Part shown: positions 21,438-35,071 of the stretch, one piece after another
Numbering within the stretch: position 1 is the stretch's first letter
How the letters are laid out: the number at the start of each line of letters is the position of its first letter
Source of the DNA: Kingdonia uniflora
Lineage: Eukaryota; Streptophyta; Magnoliopsida; Ranunculales; Circaeasteraceae
Assembly: GCA_014058105.1 (NCBI GenBank)
Contig: JACGCM010000604.1
Coordinates: 310,001-374,000, forward strand
DNA: 64,000 nucleotides
Reading direction: 5' to 3'
Position numbers and translations under genes: made by a program
The notes under the pieces: generated by a model
The model's input: the letters and a program-made list of their open reading frames with translations, nothing else
The model's database searches: none
What the model was told of the DNA's origin: nothing

Positions 21438-24348
21438 TGTCACGTCCCAAAATCCAATAATCAGAATAATGATTAAAACAAGGATAACCAGGGAGCGCAG
21501 GTCGGGGAATCCAACCGATTCACCCCATAAACGACCGAGCCATAGACATGTTCAGGCCCAGCCATTGAAATTAGCATCAATAGAGGAAAAGAAGAACAAA
21601 ATGGAAAAAAAATGTACATTAACATCAACTAATAAATGAATAATATGAAAATAAGATATAATGTTTTGTTGATAATAAAAATAATATATACCGAGTCTGC
21701 CACAGATATTTAATAAAGAAGTACAATAACCCTAATAAATCTATCAGGCTACAAGCCAGAAGCCAAGGATAATACTAATGTAATAAAATTCAATTCAAAC
21801 ACTGCTGAAGACTACAGCGCCACGCGCAACCACTAAACCAATAAATGAAATAACCTATAAGTATCTCCATCCACAGATACTAAGCACCAGCAATATCCAC
21901 AAAAACTATTATGAAACTCATAAGGAACCACAATTTGCTAACCATCTGATCTCAGAAAGCAAAATAACACACAAGAGTGTGCAAACCACGCCCCACTCTA
22001 ACCCAACCAGGCTAGCAACCATAATAATAAAGCTGATACTATAAAAAAGAGGAAAGGAAAAAGGAGATAAGGGATGCGGAAGCTACAGTAATAGTAAGAG
22101 ACGATGAATTGGGAATATGCAGAAGCGCTATGATATGATATGATGACTAGGATAATCCCATAATTATCTCAGAGATATGATATGATGAATTTGGATAGAT
22201 AACCGATGAAATGAAGCTTACCTTAAAGAGATCTTAGTTGGATACAATGGGTACGATTAGTAGCATGCTGGACCAAGCTTAGGATTTATACACAGGAGCC
22301 AGAGTCTGAAACAGTGTTCATAATTCCAAGGTATTTTAACCTCACCGAGGATAAAGCTCAATTCCAGAGGACTGTCACATACCATCCCACACTCTCGGAT
22401 GGGTGAATAGGCATGATAGTACCTGTCGCCAAAGAATAACTCTACTATTTTAACCCGATGTAGAAATCCTAGGTCCTATCGAGGGTCAGCCGATGTAGAG
22501 CTTGTTATGTATCCTGACCTCATCAAGATAAGAAGAATAGATTATGATCTACAGATGCAAACAAATCCTAAAAGACTGAAACACAACAGCCACTAACACG
22601 ACAAGCACACATAGGATAACCACCTGCCAAGGAGAGTGGCAAACAATCCTAACACAGATGTAAACAGTAACTCACCAGTCACAACATCCAAACAACATCA
22701 GTCTCAAAGATCTCCTAACCACCATGAATACAATCAAGTGCTAGAGTACCATAGCTGTTAACACAGACTAGTATACACGGGATAGCCCACTAGCCTCTAA
22801 CAAGATTGCTAACAATCAACTACTACAGATAAACTATCTGTTCACCACCAACAGCTAACCAAACCAAGGGATACCACACTCCAACATGGAATCAAAAATT
22901 CCAAACAACCGCCAAATCAATAACAGAGCTCTAGGACAAAGCCTCGAGAGCACAAGGAACACCTAAGGTAATTCTAAAACTAAACGATTGACCGAAAGGT
23001 GCCCTAAGAAATCAACCATATACTAACCTAATCACGGCAAAAACAGAATTAACTATATGATACGATAAATCAAAAATTAGCATAATGATCTAGTTATTTA
23101 GGAAGTTAAAAATCGCCTGATATAAAGCTCAAAATAACAAACCCGATGAAAAAATTCAAACAGTACCCCAACGTTAATGTGCTCCGCGAACTGACTTCCG
23201 GAACTCCGAATGAGCTACAAAAAGGACACGAACACCACAACACCAACCACTACCCAAGCCCGGAACCCAATCACAATTCCAACAAAGGATTCTCGCCCGA
23301 AAGTGAGTTCAAATCAGCACCACACTCGAATCAGCAACACAAACTGCAACAATTCCCACAATCTCACCACGCTTCCGCTGCGCCACTCTGATCAACCACA
23401 GTTGACAAAATAGACGCTGACGTAGCTCAAAAAAATCACCACCACTGAACACCCAAATCTTCCAATAATCACAAACTAACAATCAACCCAATTCCTGTGA
23501 TAATTACAAAGACCACAAACCCCAATCACCAACAATGCAAAGCCAAGCAAACTCCCACAATCAAAAACCCTAAAATCAAAGGACTCCAAGCGAAACCAAA
23601 GTCAAATCATCAAGGAAGAGGAATAGGGAAACACTCACCGAAGGAGCGGCGAAGATCAATTCCCACGACGAATTGCAAATCTGGAGCGAGGGTGCGGGAG
23701 TAGAGCAAGGGAGAGAGGAGTCCAATCGAGAGAGAGTGAGAGAGAATGAAAAGGAAATGAATTATAATACCCTAAATAACATAACACTCATCCCGAGGAA
23801 TATCAACGGCGAAGAAACGCGAGAAAGACCCTAACTGGTCGTCAAAACTCGCCTCTGTTCGAACGGAAGATATTTCTGCTTGAATAAAATGAAGCAGAAT
23901 GAAACATATTCGAACAGAGCAAGGTTTGTTTGAATAAAATAAAGAAAGAAGAAACTTATTCGGAAAGGAAAAAGTTTTTTCGAATAGAACTGAACAGAAA
24001 CAGCTCAGAACTTTAAAAATAAAAGATTCCCTCCAACAAAAACTGGAGAAACCCAAAAGAGAAAACCTAACACAGATCCACCCCGGATCACACACCATAC
24101 AACCAACAACAACATCAACAACACACCAGCAACAACAACAACACCACCATGCCAAACCACTGGCATCCCAATATACTACACAACCTTCATATCCCAACGG
24201 CCACCGAAACCACAAAACCACCGAAACCACCGAAGAGAAATACCTCAAAACCTGCTAATAGAAACTGTATGGATGCATAACATATAGTAATATATGAATA
24301 ATAAAAGTAAATAATAAAAAATAAAAAATAAAAATATGGGTCACTATA
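21438..24348 (-). repeat. LTR 1 of the array (3' end in element orientation)
   Basis: 2911 bp. On the plus strand it starts TGTCACGTCCC and ends GGGTCACTATA (TACA mutated). It lacks about 215 bp present in the other two LTRs, between roughly 21615 and 21640 (25050-25285 in LTR 2). A purine/pyrimidine-skewed ACAACA-rich tract and a cluster of TTCGAA motifs lie near 23850-24150, the U3 side. Minus-strand reading frames here (such as 23772-24248) are repetitive and not considered genes. Confidence 0.85.
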
Positions 24349-24875
24349 TTCTACCCTCCTTAAAAGAAATTACGTCCAAAAATTTAACATACCTCAAATA
24401 AATTTCCAAGAAGACTCGATAAGTCCATCCATATATGCCCACACTAATATCAAAGGTAGGATCACATACCCAACAGGAAACCCGACTGAAAATAAGAGCC
24501 CAAATAATAACACAACCACCTTCAGAAGCCACCAACTAGCTCACCTCCCTATATACAGCTCACAAGCAAAATAACGATAACCTACAGAGCTAAGCCCAAG
24601 CCAATACTAACTCGGACCACTAGAAACCAAATCCATTACAATCCAAAGGATTCAAGATAAACATCTTAATTCCTCTAAATCTACGACAAAGGCCCACACC
24701 CTAAATCTATGACAGAAGCTTATGCGCAGAAGGTCTCGAGAGATCAACTCTATAACCAAACATGCGGCAAAAGACACAGGACACCAAGGAATCATCCTAA
24801 CTTACTCTAAGAATTACTCAACCTATGAGTGCAAGAACCGAGATAGGGGTTAACCTAGTTCTCTAATACCAAGTC
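24349..24875 (-). other. Internal region 1 of the array
   Basis: 527 bp. Polypurine tract at its left edge (plus strand TTCTACCCTCCTTAAAAG). Degenerate PBS at about 24860-24871 (plus strand CTCTAATACCA). No coding sequence. Confidence 0.8.
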
Positions 24876-27800
24876 TGTCACGCCCCAAAATCTAATAATC
24901 TGAATAATAATTAAAACAAGGATAACCAGGGCGCGCAGGTCGGGAATCCAACTGATTTGCCCCGTAAATGACCGAGCCATTAACATGTTTAGGTCCAGTC
25001 ATTCAAATTAGCATCAACTAAGCAAAAGAAGAACAAAGCAGATGCAAAAGATACATCAATATCAACTGAAAATATTAATACCAGATCTCAATTAATATAC
25101 AACACCAAAATCTAAGATCACACAAGAGATACAATAACAAGAAATGAATCTGCAATAGCCACCCAGGCTCCAACACAGCTGAAATCCTCAACAAAACCAG
25201 CCACAACCAGCCACTGAAAGGGGGATGCGAGAGTGAGCAAAACCACGGCTCACTAACTTCCAAAAATAGTTAAACAATTAAACAAACCAATGAGATGAAT
25301 AATATGAAAATAAGATATAATTTTTTGTTGATAATAAAAGTAATATATACCGAGTTTGCCACTGATATCAAATAGAGAAGTACAATTACCATAATAAATC
25401 TATTAGGCTACAAGCCAGAAGCCAAGGATAATATTAATGCTATAAACTACAACTCAAACACTGCAGAAGTCTAAAGCGCCACGCGCAACTAATAAACCAA
25501 TAGATGAAATTACCCATAAACATCTCCATCCATAGAGAATAAGCACCAACAATATCCTCAAAAGCTAAAATGAAACTCACAAGGAACCACAACTGTCTAA
25601 CCATCTGATCTCAGAAAGCAAAATAACACATAAGAGTGAGCAAACTACGCCCCCCTCTAACCCAACCAGGCTAACAGCCACACTAATAAAGCTGATACTA
25701 TAAAGAAGAGGAAAGGAAGAAGGAGATGAGGGATGCGGAAGCTACGGTAATAGTAAGAGACGATGAATTGGGAATATGCAGAAGCGCTATGATATGATAT
25801 TATGACTAGGATAATCCCATAATTATCGCAGAGATATGATATGATGAATTTGGATAGATAACCGAAGAAATGAAGCTTACCTTAAAGAGATCTTAGTTGG
25901 ATACAATGGGTACGATTAGTAGCAAGCTCGACCAAGCTTGGGATTTACGCACCAGAGCCAGCGTCTGAAACAGTGTTCATAATTCAAAGATATTTCAACC
26001 TCACCGAAGATGAATCCCGGTTCCTGATGACTGTCTCATACCATCCTACACTCCCAGATAGGTGAATAGGTATGATAGTACCTGCGACCAAAGAATCACC
26101 CTACTATTTTAACCCGATATAGGAATTCTAGGTCCTATCGAGGGTCAACTGATGTAGAGCTGGTTATGTATCCTGAACTCATCAAGATAAGAAGAATATT
26201 TTATTATCTACATATACGAATAGATCCTAAAAGACTGAAACACAATGGCCGCTAACACGGCAAGCACACATAGGATAGCCACCTGCCAAGGAGATTGGCA
26301 AACAATCCTAACACAGATTTAAATAGTAACTCACCAGTCGCAACATCCAAAGAACAACAGTCTCTAAGATCTTCTAGCCACCATGAATACCATCAAGTGC
26401 TAGAGTACCATAGCTGTTAATACAGACTTGTACACACGGGATAACCTACCAGCCTCTTACAAGATAGCCAACAATCAACTACTACGGATAAATTGTCTGT
26501 TCACTCCCAACAGCTAACCAAACCAAGGGATACCACACTCCAACAGGGAATCTAACATTCTAAACAACCACCAAATGAACAACAGAGCTCAAGGACAAAG
26601 CCTCGAAAGCACAAGGAACACCTAAGATAATTCTTAGACTAAACGATTAACCCAAAGGTGCCTTATGCAATCAACCATATACTAACCTAATCCCAGCATA
26701 AACATAATAAACTATATGATACGATAACTCAAAAATTAGCATAATGATCTAGTTGTTTAGGAAGAAAAAACTCGCCTGATATAAAGCTCAAAATGACAAA
26801 CCCGACGAAAATATCCAAATAGTACCCCAACGGTAATGTGCTCCGTAAATCGACTTCCAGATCTCCAAATGAGCTACAAAATGGACACGAACACCAAAAC
26901 ACCAGCTACTACCAAGGATCAAAACCCAATCACAATTCCAACAAAGTATTCTCGCCCAAAACTGAGTTCAAAATCTGCACCACACTCGAATCAGCAACAC
27001 AAACTGCAAAAAAATCCCCAATCACACCACGCTTCTGCCGCGCCACTCTGATCAGCCACAGTCCTCCAAATAAATGCTGATGCAACCCAAACAATCACCA
27101 CCACCGAACACCCAAATCCTGCAACAATCACGAACAACCAATCAACCCAATACCTACGATAATTACCAGCACCACAAACCCCAATCACCAACAATGTAAA
27201 ACCAAACAAACCTCCACAATCACAAACCCTATAATCAAAGGATTCCAAACCAAACCGAAATCAAATCATCAAGGAAGTGGAATAGGGGAACACTCACCGA
27301 AGGAGTGGCGAAGATCAATCCCCATGACGAATCGCAAATTAGAAGCAAGGGAGCGGGAGAGGAGTAAGGGAGAGAGGACTCCAATCGAGAGAGAGTGAGG
27401 GAGAATGAAATGGAAATGAATTATAATACCCTTAATAACCTAACACTCATCTCAAGGGTGATCAACGGCGAAGTAACGCGAGAAAAACCCAAACTGGTCG
27501 TCAAAACACGCCTCTATTTGAACAAAAGATATTTCTGATCGACTAAAATGAAGCAGAATGAAACATATTCGAACAGAGCAAGGTTTGTTTGAATAAAATA
27601 AAGCAGGAAGAGAATTAATCAAATAGGAAAAATTCTGTTCGAATAGAACTGAACAGAAACAACTTAGAACTCCAAAAATAAAAGATTCCCTCCAACAAAA
27701 ACTGGAGAAACCCAAAATAGAAAACCTAACACAGATCCACCCCGGATCATACACCACACAGCCACCAACAATAACAACAACACACCAACAACAGCAACAA

Positions 27801-28007
27801 AACCACCACACCCAACCACATGCACCCCAAAGCACCGGACAACCTCCTTATCCCAACGGCCACCGAAACCACAAAACCACCGAAACCTCCGAAGAGATAT
27901 AACACAAAACCTGCTAATAGAAACAGTATGGATGCATAACATATAAAAATATATGAATAATAAAAGTAAATAATATTAAATAAAAAATAATAATCCAGGT
28001 CACTACA
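24876..28007 (-). repeat. LTR 2 of the array
   Basis: 3132 bp, TGTCACGCCCC to GGTCACTACA on the plus strand; ends intact. Similar to LTR 3 throughout by eye. Confidence 0.87.
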
Positions 28008-28534
28008 TTCTACCCTCCTTAAAAGAAATTTCGTCCCAAAATTTAGCATACATCAAAGAAATTTCCTTGAAGCCACGATAAGTCTATCCATATCTGCCCA
28101 CATAATTATCAAAGGTACGATCACATACCCAACAGGAAACCCACCTGAAAATAAGAGCCCAAATAATAACACAACCACCATCAGAAGCCACCAACTAGCT
28201 TACCTTCCTACATATAGCACACAAGCAAAACAACGCTAACCTACGGAGCTAAACCCAAGCCAATACTAACTCTGACAGCCAAAAACGAAATCCATCACAA
28301 TCCTAAGGATTCAAGATAAACATCTTTATTTATCTAAATTTGCAGAAAAAGCCCACCCGCTAAATCTATGACAAAAGCCTATACGCAGAAGGTCTCAAAA
28401 GATCAACTCTATAACCAAACATGCGACAAAAGACACAGGACACCAAGGAATCCTCCTAACTCACTTTAAGAATTACTCAACCTAAGAGTACATGAACCGA
28501 AATAGGGGGTAACCTAGAGCTCTGATACCAAGTC
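28008..28534 (-). other. Internal region 2 of the array, with intact PBS
   Basis: 527 bp. The PBS on the minus strand is TGGTATCAGAGC (28530-28519), complementary to the initiator tRNA-Met 3' end, four bases from the LTR. The polypurine tract (AAGGAGGGTAGAA, minus strand) is at about 28020-28008. No coding sequence. The same length as internal region 1 implies a common origin. Confidence 0.85.
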
Positions 28535-31500
28535 TGTCACGCCCTAATATCCAATAATCAGAATAATGATTAAATCATGGACAACCAGGGGGCGCAGGTC
28601 GGGGAATCCAACCGATTTGCCCCACAAACGGCCGAGCCATCGACAAGTTCAGGCCCAGCCATTCAAATTAACATCAACGGTGAAAAAGAAGAACAAAGCA
28701 GAAGCAATAGATACATCAATATCAATTAAAAATATTAATACAAGATCTTAATTAATATACAACGCCAAAATCTAAGATGTCACAAGAGATACAACAACAA
28801 AAGCAGAATCTGCAATAGCCACCCAGGCTCCAAGATAGCTAAAATCCTCAGTAAAACCGGCCATAACCTACCACTGAAAGGGGGATGCGAGAGTGAGCAA
28901 AACCATGGCTCATTAACTCCCAAAAATAGCTAAACAATTATACCAACCAATGGGATGAATAATATGAAAATAAGATATAATGTTTTATTGATAATAAAAA
29001 TAATATATACCGAGTCTGCCACAAATATCTAATAGGGAAATACAATAACCTTTATAAATCTATCAGGCTACAAGCCAGAAGCCAAGGATAATATTAATGC
29101 TATAAACTATAATTCAAACACTGCTGAAGCCTACAGCACCACACTCAACCACTAAAACAATAGATGAAATAACCCATAAACATCTCCATCCATAGAGACT
29201 AAGCATAAACAATATCCTCAAAAACTAATATGAAACTCTTAAGGAACTACAACTTGCTAACCATCTGATCTCAGAAAGAAAAATGCGCACAAGAGTGAGC
29301 AAACCACACCCCCTTCTAACCCAACCAGGCCAGTAACCACACTAATAAAGCTGATACTATAAAGAAGAGGAAAGGAAGAAGGAGATGAGGGATGCAGAAG
29401 CTACGATAATAGTAAGAGACGATTAATTGGGAATTTTCAAAAACGCTATTAAATGATATTATGACTAGGATAATCCCATAATTATCTCAGAGATATGATA
29501 TGATGAAGTTGGATAGATCACCGAAGAAATGAAGCTTACCTTAAAGTGATCTTTGTTGGATATAATGGGTTCGATTAGTAGCAAGCTCGACCAAGCTTGG
29601 GATTTGCACACCGGAGCCATTGTCTGAAACAGTATTCATAATTCCAAGGTATTTCAAGATCATCGAGGATGAAGCCCGGTTCCTGAGGACTGTCTCATGC
29701 CATCCCACACTCCCCGATGGGTGAATAGGTATGATAGTTCCTGTCGCCAAAGAATCACCCTACTATTTTAACCCGATGTAGGAATCCTAGGCTCTATCGA
29801 GGGTCAGCTGATGGAGAGCTTGTTATGTATCCTGATCTCATCAAGATAAGAAGAATAGATTATGATCTATACATGCGAGCAGATCCTTAAAGACTGAAAC
29901 ACAACGGCCGCTAACACGGCAAGCACATATGGGATATCCACCTACCAAGGAGAGTGGCAAACAATCCTAACACAGATGTAAGTAGTAACTCACCAGTCAC
30001 AATATCCAAACATCATCAGTCTCTAAGATCTCCTAACCAACATGAATACCATTAAGTGCTAGAGTACCATAGCTGTCAATGCAGGCTAGTACACACGGGA
30101 TAACCCACCAGCCTCTAACAAGATTGTCAACAATCAACTACTAGAGATAAATTGTCTGTTCACCACCAAAAGCTAACCAAACCAAGGGATACCATACTCC
30201 AACATGGAATCTATCATTATAAACAACGGCCAAATTAAAAACAGAGCTCTAGGACAAAGCCTCGAGAGCACAAGGAACACCTTAGATAATTCTAAGACTA
30301 AGCAATTATCCCAAAGGTACCCTAAGCTATCAACCATATACTAACCTAATCACGGCATAAACATAATAAACTATATGATACGTTAACTCACAAATTAGCA
30401 TAATGATCTAGTTGTTTAGGAAGATAAAACTCGCCTGGCATAATGCTCGAAATGACAAACCCGACGAAAATATCTAAACAGCACCCTAACAGTATTGTGC
30501 TCCGCGAATCGTCTTTCGGAACTCTGAATGAGCTACAAAAAGGATACAAACACCACAATACCAACCACTACCATGGCCTGGAGCCCAATCACAATTCCAA
30601 CAAAGGATTCTCGCCCAAAACTGAGTTCAAAATCTACACCACACTCCAATTAACAGCACAAACTGGGACAAAACCCACAACCACACCACGCTTCCGCTGC
30701 GCCACTTTGATCAACCACAGTTCACCAAATAAACGCTGATCCAACCCAATCAATCACCACCACCAAACACCCTAATCGTCCAACAATCATAAATCTTCAA
30801 TCAACCCAATACCTGTGATAATTACAAGCACCACAAACCCCAATCACCAACAATGCAAAACCAAGCAAACCCCCACAATCACAAACCCTAAAATCAAAGG
30901 ATTCCAAACAAAACCGAAATCGAGTCATCAAGGAAGAAGAATTGGGGAACGCTCACCAAAGGAGTGGCGAAGATCAATCCCCACGACGAATCATAATTTA
31001 GGTGCGAAGGAGCTGGAGAGGAGCATGGGAGAGAGGATTCCAATCGAGAGAGAGTGAGAGAGAATGAAAATAAAATGGGTTATAAAAACCTAAATAACCT
31101 GACACTCATCTCGAGGAAGATCAACGGTGAAGTAACGTGAGAAAAACCTAAACTGGTCGTCAAAACGCGCCTCTGTTCGAACAGAAGATATTTCTGTTTG
31201 AATAAAATGATGCAAAATGAAACATATTCGAACAGAGCAAGGTTTGTTCGAATAAAATAAAGTAGGAAGGAACTTATTCGAATATGAATAAGTCTGTTTG
31301 AATAGAACTGAGCAAAAACCACCCAGAACTCCAAAAACAAATGATTCCCTCCAACGGAAACTGGAGAAACCCAAAAGAGAAAACCAAACATAGATCTGCC
31401 CCGGATCACACACCACACAACCACCACAAATAACAACAACACACCAACACCAACAACACCACCACAACGCCCAACCACAAGCACCCCAAAACACCACACA

Positions 31501-31656
31501 ACCTCCTCAGCTCAACGGCCACCGAAGCCACAAAACCACGGAGAGAAATCACACAAAACCTGCCAATAGAAACAGTATGGGTGCATTACGTATTGTAATA
31601 TATGAATAATAAAAGTAAATAATAAAAAATAAAAAATAAAAATCCAGGTCACTTCA
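28535..31656 (-). repeat. LTR 3 of the array (5' end in element orientation)
   Basis: 3122 bp, TGTCACGCCCT to GGTCACTTCA, followed by the target duplication CTAAT. Confidence 0.85.
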
Positions 31657-31818
31657 CTAATCATGAAAATAAGAGGTGAAATTAAATAAATACCAATAGA
31701 TGGGATTCAAGATTTATAATCTACCACAAAAACCTAGAGAGTAACTTATCAAATTTTCTTTAATAAAACTATACTGGTGTAGTAATAATAAGACAGAGAA
31801 GAGGGATTTAGAGTAAAC

Positions 31819-31895
31819 CTCTTGCACTGGTGATTCATCGATACTCATTGCGTAAACAGGAGTGAGAGAGTACGAATCAACTGAGATGTTCATCT
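31819..31895 (-). pseudogene. Exon b of gene copy D, displaced by the array
   Basis: 77 nt between acceptor CTTGCAG and donor GAG|GTTTAC, the cleanest exon b in the cluster. It encodes MNISVDSYSLTPVYA and ends SPVQE, ending in phase 0 as exon 2 requires. Its flank (TGGGATTCAAGATTTATAAT, 31701-31720) matches the intron of copy 1 at 9533, showing that the array inserted into this intron. Confidence 0.6.
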
Positions 31896-31959
31896 CTGCA
31901 AGGGTAAGCAAATAAAAACTCAATTATTTGAAAAGCATCAATCAAATCCTAAATAAGTA

Positions 31960-32880
31960 AATTAATAAATGAAAAGTTGAAACTGAAAGGTTAAGGATGT
32001 GCTTGGTTCGGGGTACGGGGATTGATGGATATTTTCAAAACTTTTACCTCATTTAAGCTTGACCCATGACCTCTTGGTCATCTTTCTAATAACTCATTTT
32101 CATTTACCTTTTTATGAATCAAAAACCATGTAACTCCCAAACTATAGCCTAAGTTTAGTCCTACATTGTCTATAAACAATATAGGAACTGAACATATAAG
32201 GTAGTACCCATGTGACATATGTGTAACATGTGACTAAAAGAAAGTGTATAGGTGTATGAGTGTGTGAGAGGATTTTATACTCTTGACATACTTGGACCTC
32301 TCTCGAGCGGCTGGGTCTACTATTTATTGATATTGTCCATTACTGTTATACTGCTGCCGAACACTGTTATTACTGTACTTCAGTGTTATTCTATTGCTGG
32401 GCAATTGGCTTTGGAGGCCTAGGTGGTCCTTTGGCTTCAAAAATACATAACATGAACTACTGTTCATCTTTCTCTGTTGTTGATCAATCATTCCTCAGCA
32501 GTTACTCTCTCCATCTCACACGGTTTCACTGAGGTACTTAATTTAGTACGTAGTCTGACTCCGGTACTAAGAATACTGTATCGTCACTGCTCGTTGTATC
32601 CTGGCAGAGATTAGACTGCTTATACATGTACCTGGGTAGGCTAAAATACTCTTTAAAGAAAGTGTGATCCACGCCTCGAGCTTTCTTTCACTGCTATAGT
32701 TCAAACCTACGATTTATCGCTGCTGTTCTTTACAGCTATACTACTGCCGAAGACATTTCATTACTGTACTGCTGAAATTCTAACTATTGTTGTTGTACTT
32801 TAGTGTTGTTCTATTGCTGCTATTTTTTTATGGGAAAAGCTAATTGCAGGTTCCTAAACTTTATTTTCTACAATTTTAAA
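31960..32880 (+). other. Leader of copia 2; LTR boundaries unclear
   Basis: Follows gene copy D exon b. Repeated pyrimidine-rich ATTACTGT/CTGCTG motifs at 32330-32820 and the following gag suggest 5' LTR and leader of copia 2, but I could not define the LTR ends or a matching 3' LTR. Confidence 0.35.
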
Positions 32881-32904
32881 GATTATTTGTTTATCTGTAA
32901 TGTA

Positions 32905-33800
32905 GCTCTTACCTCAGAAGTGTTGAAGTTTGATTCCAACAAATCCTCTAAGTTTGATGGTCTCAACTTCAAGAGGTGGAAGAACAAAATGTTTTATTAT
33001 CTCACACTTAAGGAAGTTGCATATGTTCTAGAACAAGAATGCCCTATTGAACCTCCCGTTCCATACCTGCGGTTGACCCTGATCTTATTGTAAATGAATA
33101 TGACAAAACATTAGAGTCAATTTTGAACTAGACTGAGGCTGATTTCAAATACTGTAATTTCATCCTAAACAGTTTAGCAGATGAACTGTATAATTACTAT
33201 CTACAGTCCGAATCTGCAAAGGTGTTTGAGAAGTATTACAGCAGAAGTATGATACGGAAGGGGCAGGCTCTAAAAAGTTTGTTGTAAGCCGATATCTCAA
33301 GTTCATTATGGTCGACGATAAGTCGGTAATTACCCAATCATATGAGTTGTAACAAATTACGTATGAGATTGTATCCAAAGGAATACCTCTTGATGAACAA
33401 TTCCAATTTGCCGTGATGATTGACAAATTATCGCCGAATTAGAAAGACTATAAGAATATCCTGCGACACAAGTTAAAGGAGCTTACCATGGATAACTTGA
33501 ATACTTGTTTTAGGGTTGAAGAAGATTATAGAAAACAAGACCTGAAAGGAGATTCTTTTGGTTCAAGCCAAAGGGAAGGTCCATGCAAAACTGAAAGGGA
33601 AACCCTTCAAGGCTAAGAATGGTGGTAATCGGAACAACTACCCAAACGGTAGTAATCCAAATAACCGTCAGAATAATGGATACCAGAATCTTAATAAGGG
33701 AACAAACCAACAAGCCCCACCATATAATTAAATAGTTTATATTATATACTTCAGCTGCAAGAAGCCTGAACATATATCTAGAAACTCTCGGAAGTGCAGA
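32905..33800 (+). pseudogene. Copia 2: gag
   Basis: Capsid-type gag start (LTSEVLKFDSNKSSKFDG, NFKRWKNKMFYYL) is readable to about 33093, then broken by stops and frameshifts. A basic, Asn-rich region (KGKPFKAKNGGNRNNY) follows near 33580-33720. A decayed zinc knuckle lies at about 33748-33800: the first Cys reads Tyr (YFSCKKPEH) and the fourth is lost. Packages the RNA in the live element. Confidence 0.75.
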
Positions 33801-33836
33801 CCTATTGCTCAGGCTAAAGTAACTGAGGAGCCCTTA

Positions 33837-35071
33837 GTGGCTATGATTACGGAGATCAATATGGTTGGTGGAACCGACGGGTGGTGGGATGATTCGGGCG
33901 CTTCTAAGCATGTTTGCTATGAATGCAATTGGTTCAAGACCTATAAGGAGACTAAAGACCAAAGTGTGCTACCTGGGGATTCCTATTGTACCAAAGTGTC
34001 TGACACTGGAGATGTTGAACTAGTATTTATCTCTGGAAGGACAGTGACTCTGAAAGATGTGATGTACACTTCTGAATTGAAGAAAAATCTTGTTTCTGGC
34101 TATCTTCTCAACTTGTCAAGATTTCAGCAAACCATTGGTTCAGATCAGTACATTTTGACTAAGGGTGGGATTTTTGTGGGAAAGGGTTTTGCTTGTAATG
34201 GAATGTTCAAAATGAGTATTGAAATGAATAAATCTATTTCTGCTTACTTATTGTCGTATTTTAATATTTGGCACTCAAGACTATGTCATGTTAATAAGAA
34301 GTTAGTACACAATATGAGTAAAATTGGTATGATCCCTAAAGTAGATTTGAATGATTTTGGTAAATGTCAATCTTGTAGTCAAACAAAAATTACTAAAACC
34401 TTACATAAAAGTGTTATAAGGGAAACACAACTTTTGAATTTGGTTCACTCTGACATTTATGAAATGGATGGTACACTAACTGGAAATGGTAAAATATATT
34501 TTGATAACTTTTTTAGATTATCATTCAAACTATATTCATGTTTACCTAACGCGTCACAAAAGTGAAGCAATATATATGTTTAGGACATATGTAGCAGAGG
34601 TTAAAAATTAGTTTAATAGAAACATTAAAAGATTTTGTAGTGATAAAGGCACATAATATGATTCACATCAATTTTAAAACTTGTATGAATCCTTAGGAAT
34701 TGTACATGAAACTACAACTCCCTATTCTCCAGAATCTAACGGTAAAACTAAACCCAAAAATAGAACTTACACTGAGTTGATAGTTGTTATATTTCTTAGT
34801 TCTGGATCACCTAAATCATTATGGGTGAAGCATTATTATCTGTTTGCTATGTATTAAACCGTATTCCTTATATCACATCTAACTTATCATCGTATAAAAG
34901 GTGGAGTAAAAGAAAACCTAATGTTAGTTTTTTTTAAGGTTTGGGGTTGTTTAGCCTATGTTCGCAAACCTGATCCTAAACGAATAAAACTAGCTAGTAG
35001 AGCTTTAGAATGTGTTTTCATTAGTTATGCTATTAATATTAAAGCTTACAGGTTTCTTGATATGAAGGATA
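33837..35071 (+). pseudogene. Copia 2: protease, GAG-pre-integrase, integrase
   Basis: An open stretch of 242 codons (33837-34565) starts before the protease active site (WWDDSGASKHVCYE). It runs through the GAG-pre-integrase zinc region (IWHSRLCHVNKK, CQSCSQTK) to the first integrase Asp (NLVHSDIYE). Beyond 34565 the integrase continues with stops: CSDKGT, then TTTPYSPESNG where the Glu block is altered, and KVWGCLAYVRKPDP with CVFISYA. It ends at about LDMKD, where the Tat element's LTR begins. Confidence 0.82.

Larger units (their letters stand above)
21438..31656 (-). mobile_element. Triple-LTR gypsy-type array (LTR-int-LTR-int-LTR)
   Basis: Three long LTRs separated by two internal regions of exactly 527 bp. 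Outer flanks are CCAAT (21433-21437) and CTAAT (31657-31661), a 5-bp target duplication with one mismatch, so the whole block behaves as one insertion. On the minus strand each internal region starts with a PBS matching initiator tRNA-Met and ends with a polypurine tract abutting TGTAGTGACC. The long LTRs, PBS type and the ACGAAATTTCTTTTAAGGAG end resemble Tekay/Del chromoviruses, but no gag or pol remains, so it is LARD-like. The third LTR presumably arose by unequal recombination. It lies in an intron of gene copy D. Confidence 0.85.

Noticed and set aside
23772..24248. Cys/Trp/Val-rich minus-strand reading frames in all three array LTRs (also 27452-27835 and 31080-31499)
   Set aside because: They come from ACAACA-type low-complexity DNA in the LTR, differ in length and frame between copies, and are similar only because the LTRs are repeated.
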